Of a DNA stretch of 5,267 nucleotides, positions 5,185 to 5,267 are shown in pieces. The translations under genes and the position numbers were made by a program. The notes under the pieces were generated by a model that worked only from the letters and a program-made list of their open reading frames with translations, made no database searches and was not told the origin of the DNA. The first letter of the stretch is position 1, and each line of letters begins with the position of its first letter. Source of the DNA: Acidimicrobiaceae bacterium. Lineage in GTDB: Bacteria > Actinomycetota > Acidimicrobiia > Acidimicrobiales > Acidimicrobiaceae. Location: assembly GCA_013044415.1 (NCBI GenBank), contig JABEUO010000017.1, positions 1-5,267 on the forward strand, in the 5' to 3' direction.

Positions 5185-5267
5185 ATTCGGTGTCCTGACG
5201 TCAAGCGCTGGCCTTGTGGTTTCTCGCTCATCTCAGTCGGGTCGTTACAACCTCCCCAGCAGCCCCC

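Larger units (their letters stand above)
4947..5267 (-). other. Uncharacterised hairpin-rich region with one frame open to the window edge
   Basis: One minus-strand frame is open from the right edge of the window to a TGA at 4947-4949 (106 codons; first ATG at 5231). Its product is rich in Ser, Gly, Thr, Glu and Arg, with almost no hydrophobic core, no recognisable motif and no Shine-Dalgarno at the ATG (GGAGG is ~20 nt away). Third codon positions show no clear GC preference. It could be the disordered C-terminal end of a larger upstream protein or not be coding at all. Against coding is the density of inverted repeats: 9-bp arms at 4978-5006, 11-bp arms at 5062-5091, and a bulged 13-bp stem at 5150-5184. 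GCGCTGGCCT also occurs twice (5128-5137, 5205-5214). In this position other actinobacteria carry dprA, whose C-terminal domain I do not recognise here. Confidence 0.35.

Noticed and set aside
4947..5267. Integron attC site, group I/II intron, tmRNA or RNase P RNA
   Set aside because: No GTTRRRY/RYYYAAC core pair, no intron domain V or P7-like core, no tRNA-like end or tag frame, and no RNase P conserved segments on either strand.

Overview
This window looks like a conserved chromosomal core segment of an actinobacterium. All recognisable genes lie on the minus strand, so transcription runs from high to low coordinates in the order xerC, whiG-type sigma factor, rpsB, tsf, pyrH. That order is a known actinobacterial arrangement (dprA/xerC - whiG - rpsB - tsf - pyrH - frr). 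By eye the base composition is near 50 % GC, low for the phylum. Together with the protein sequences this makes me lean towards Acidimicrobiia (Acidithrix/Ferrimicrobium-like), but that placement is inference, not a search result.

Layout from right to left, in the direction of transcription. (1) 4947-5267 is a region of unclear nature: one open frame that is still open at the window edge and encodes a hydrophilic, low-hydrophobicity sequence, in a stretch with several strong inverted repeats. (2) 4796-4946 is a non-coding stretch with a candidate promoter for xerC, a 13-bp palindrome at the expected -35 position, and a layout that fits a leaderless mRNA. (3) 3869-4795 is a complete Xer tyrosine recombinase with all six catalytic residues. 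(4) 3082-3900 is a complete sigma-28 family (WhiG/FliA) sigma factor; it overlaps xerC by 32 nt, and its start codon and Shine-Dalgarno sequence lie inside a 9-bp hairpin. (5) 2559-3081 is a 523-bp gap with three perfect tandem copies of a 15-bp unit and a chain of small hairpins just upstream of rpsB. (6) 1674-2558 rpsB, 784-1581 tsf and 16-780 pyrH form the usual ribosomal protein S2 / EF-Ts / UMP kinase cluster; frr would be expected just beyond the left edge.

The functions combine chromosome-dimer resolution and a developmental or motility sigma factor upstream of a translation and pyrimidine-nucleotide cluster. Every one of the five start codons I favour is non-ATG (GTG four times, TTG once). 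I see no mobile element, CRISPR array, tRNA or rRNA, and no clear novel protein system. The parts least explained by standard annotation are the triple 15-bp repeat, the hairpin over the sigma-factor start, the xerC upstream region and the hairpin-rich right end.
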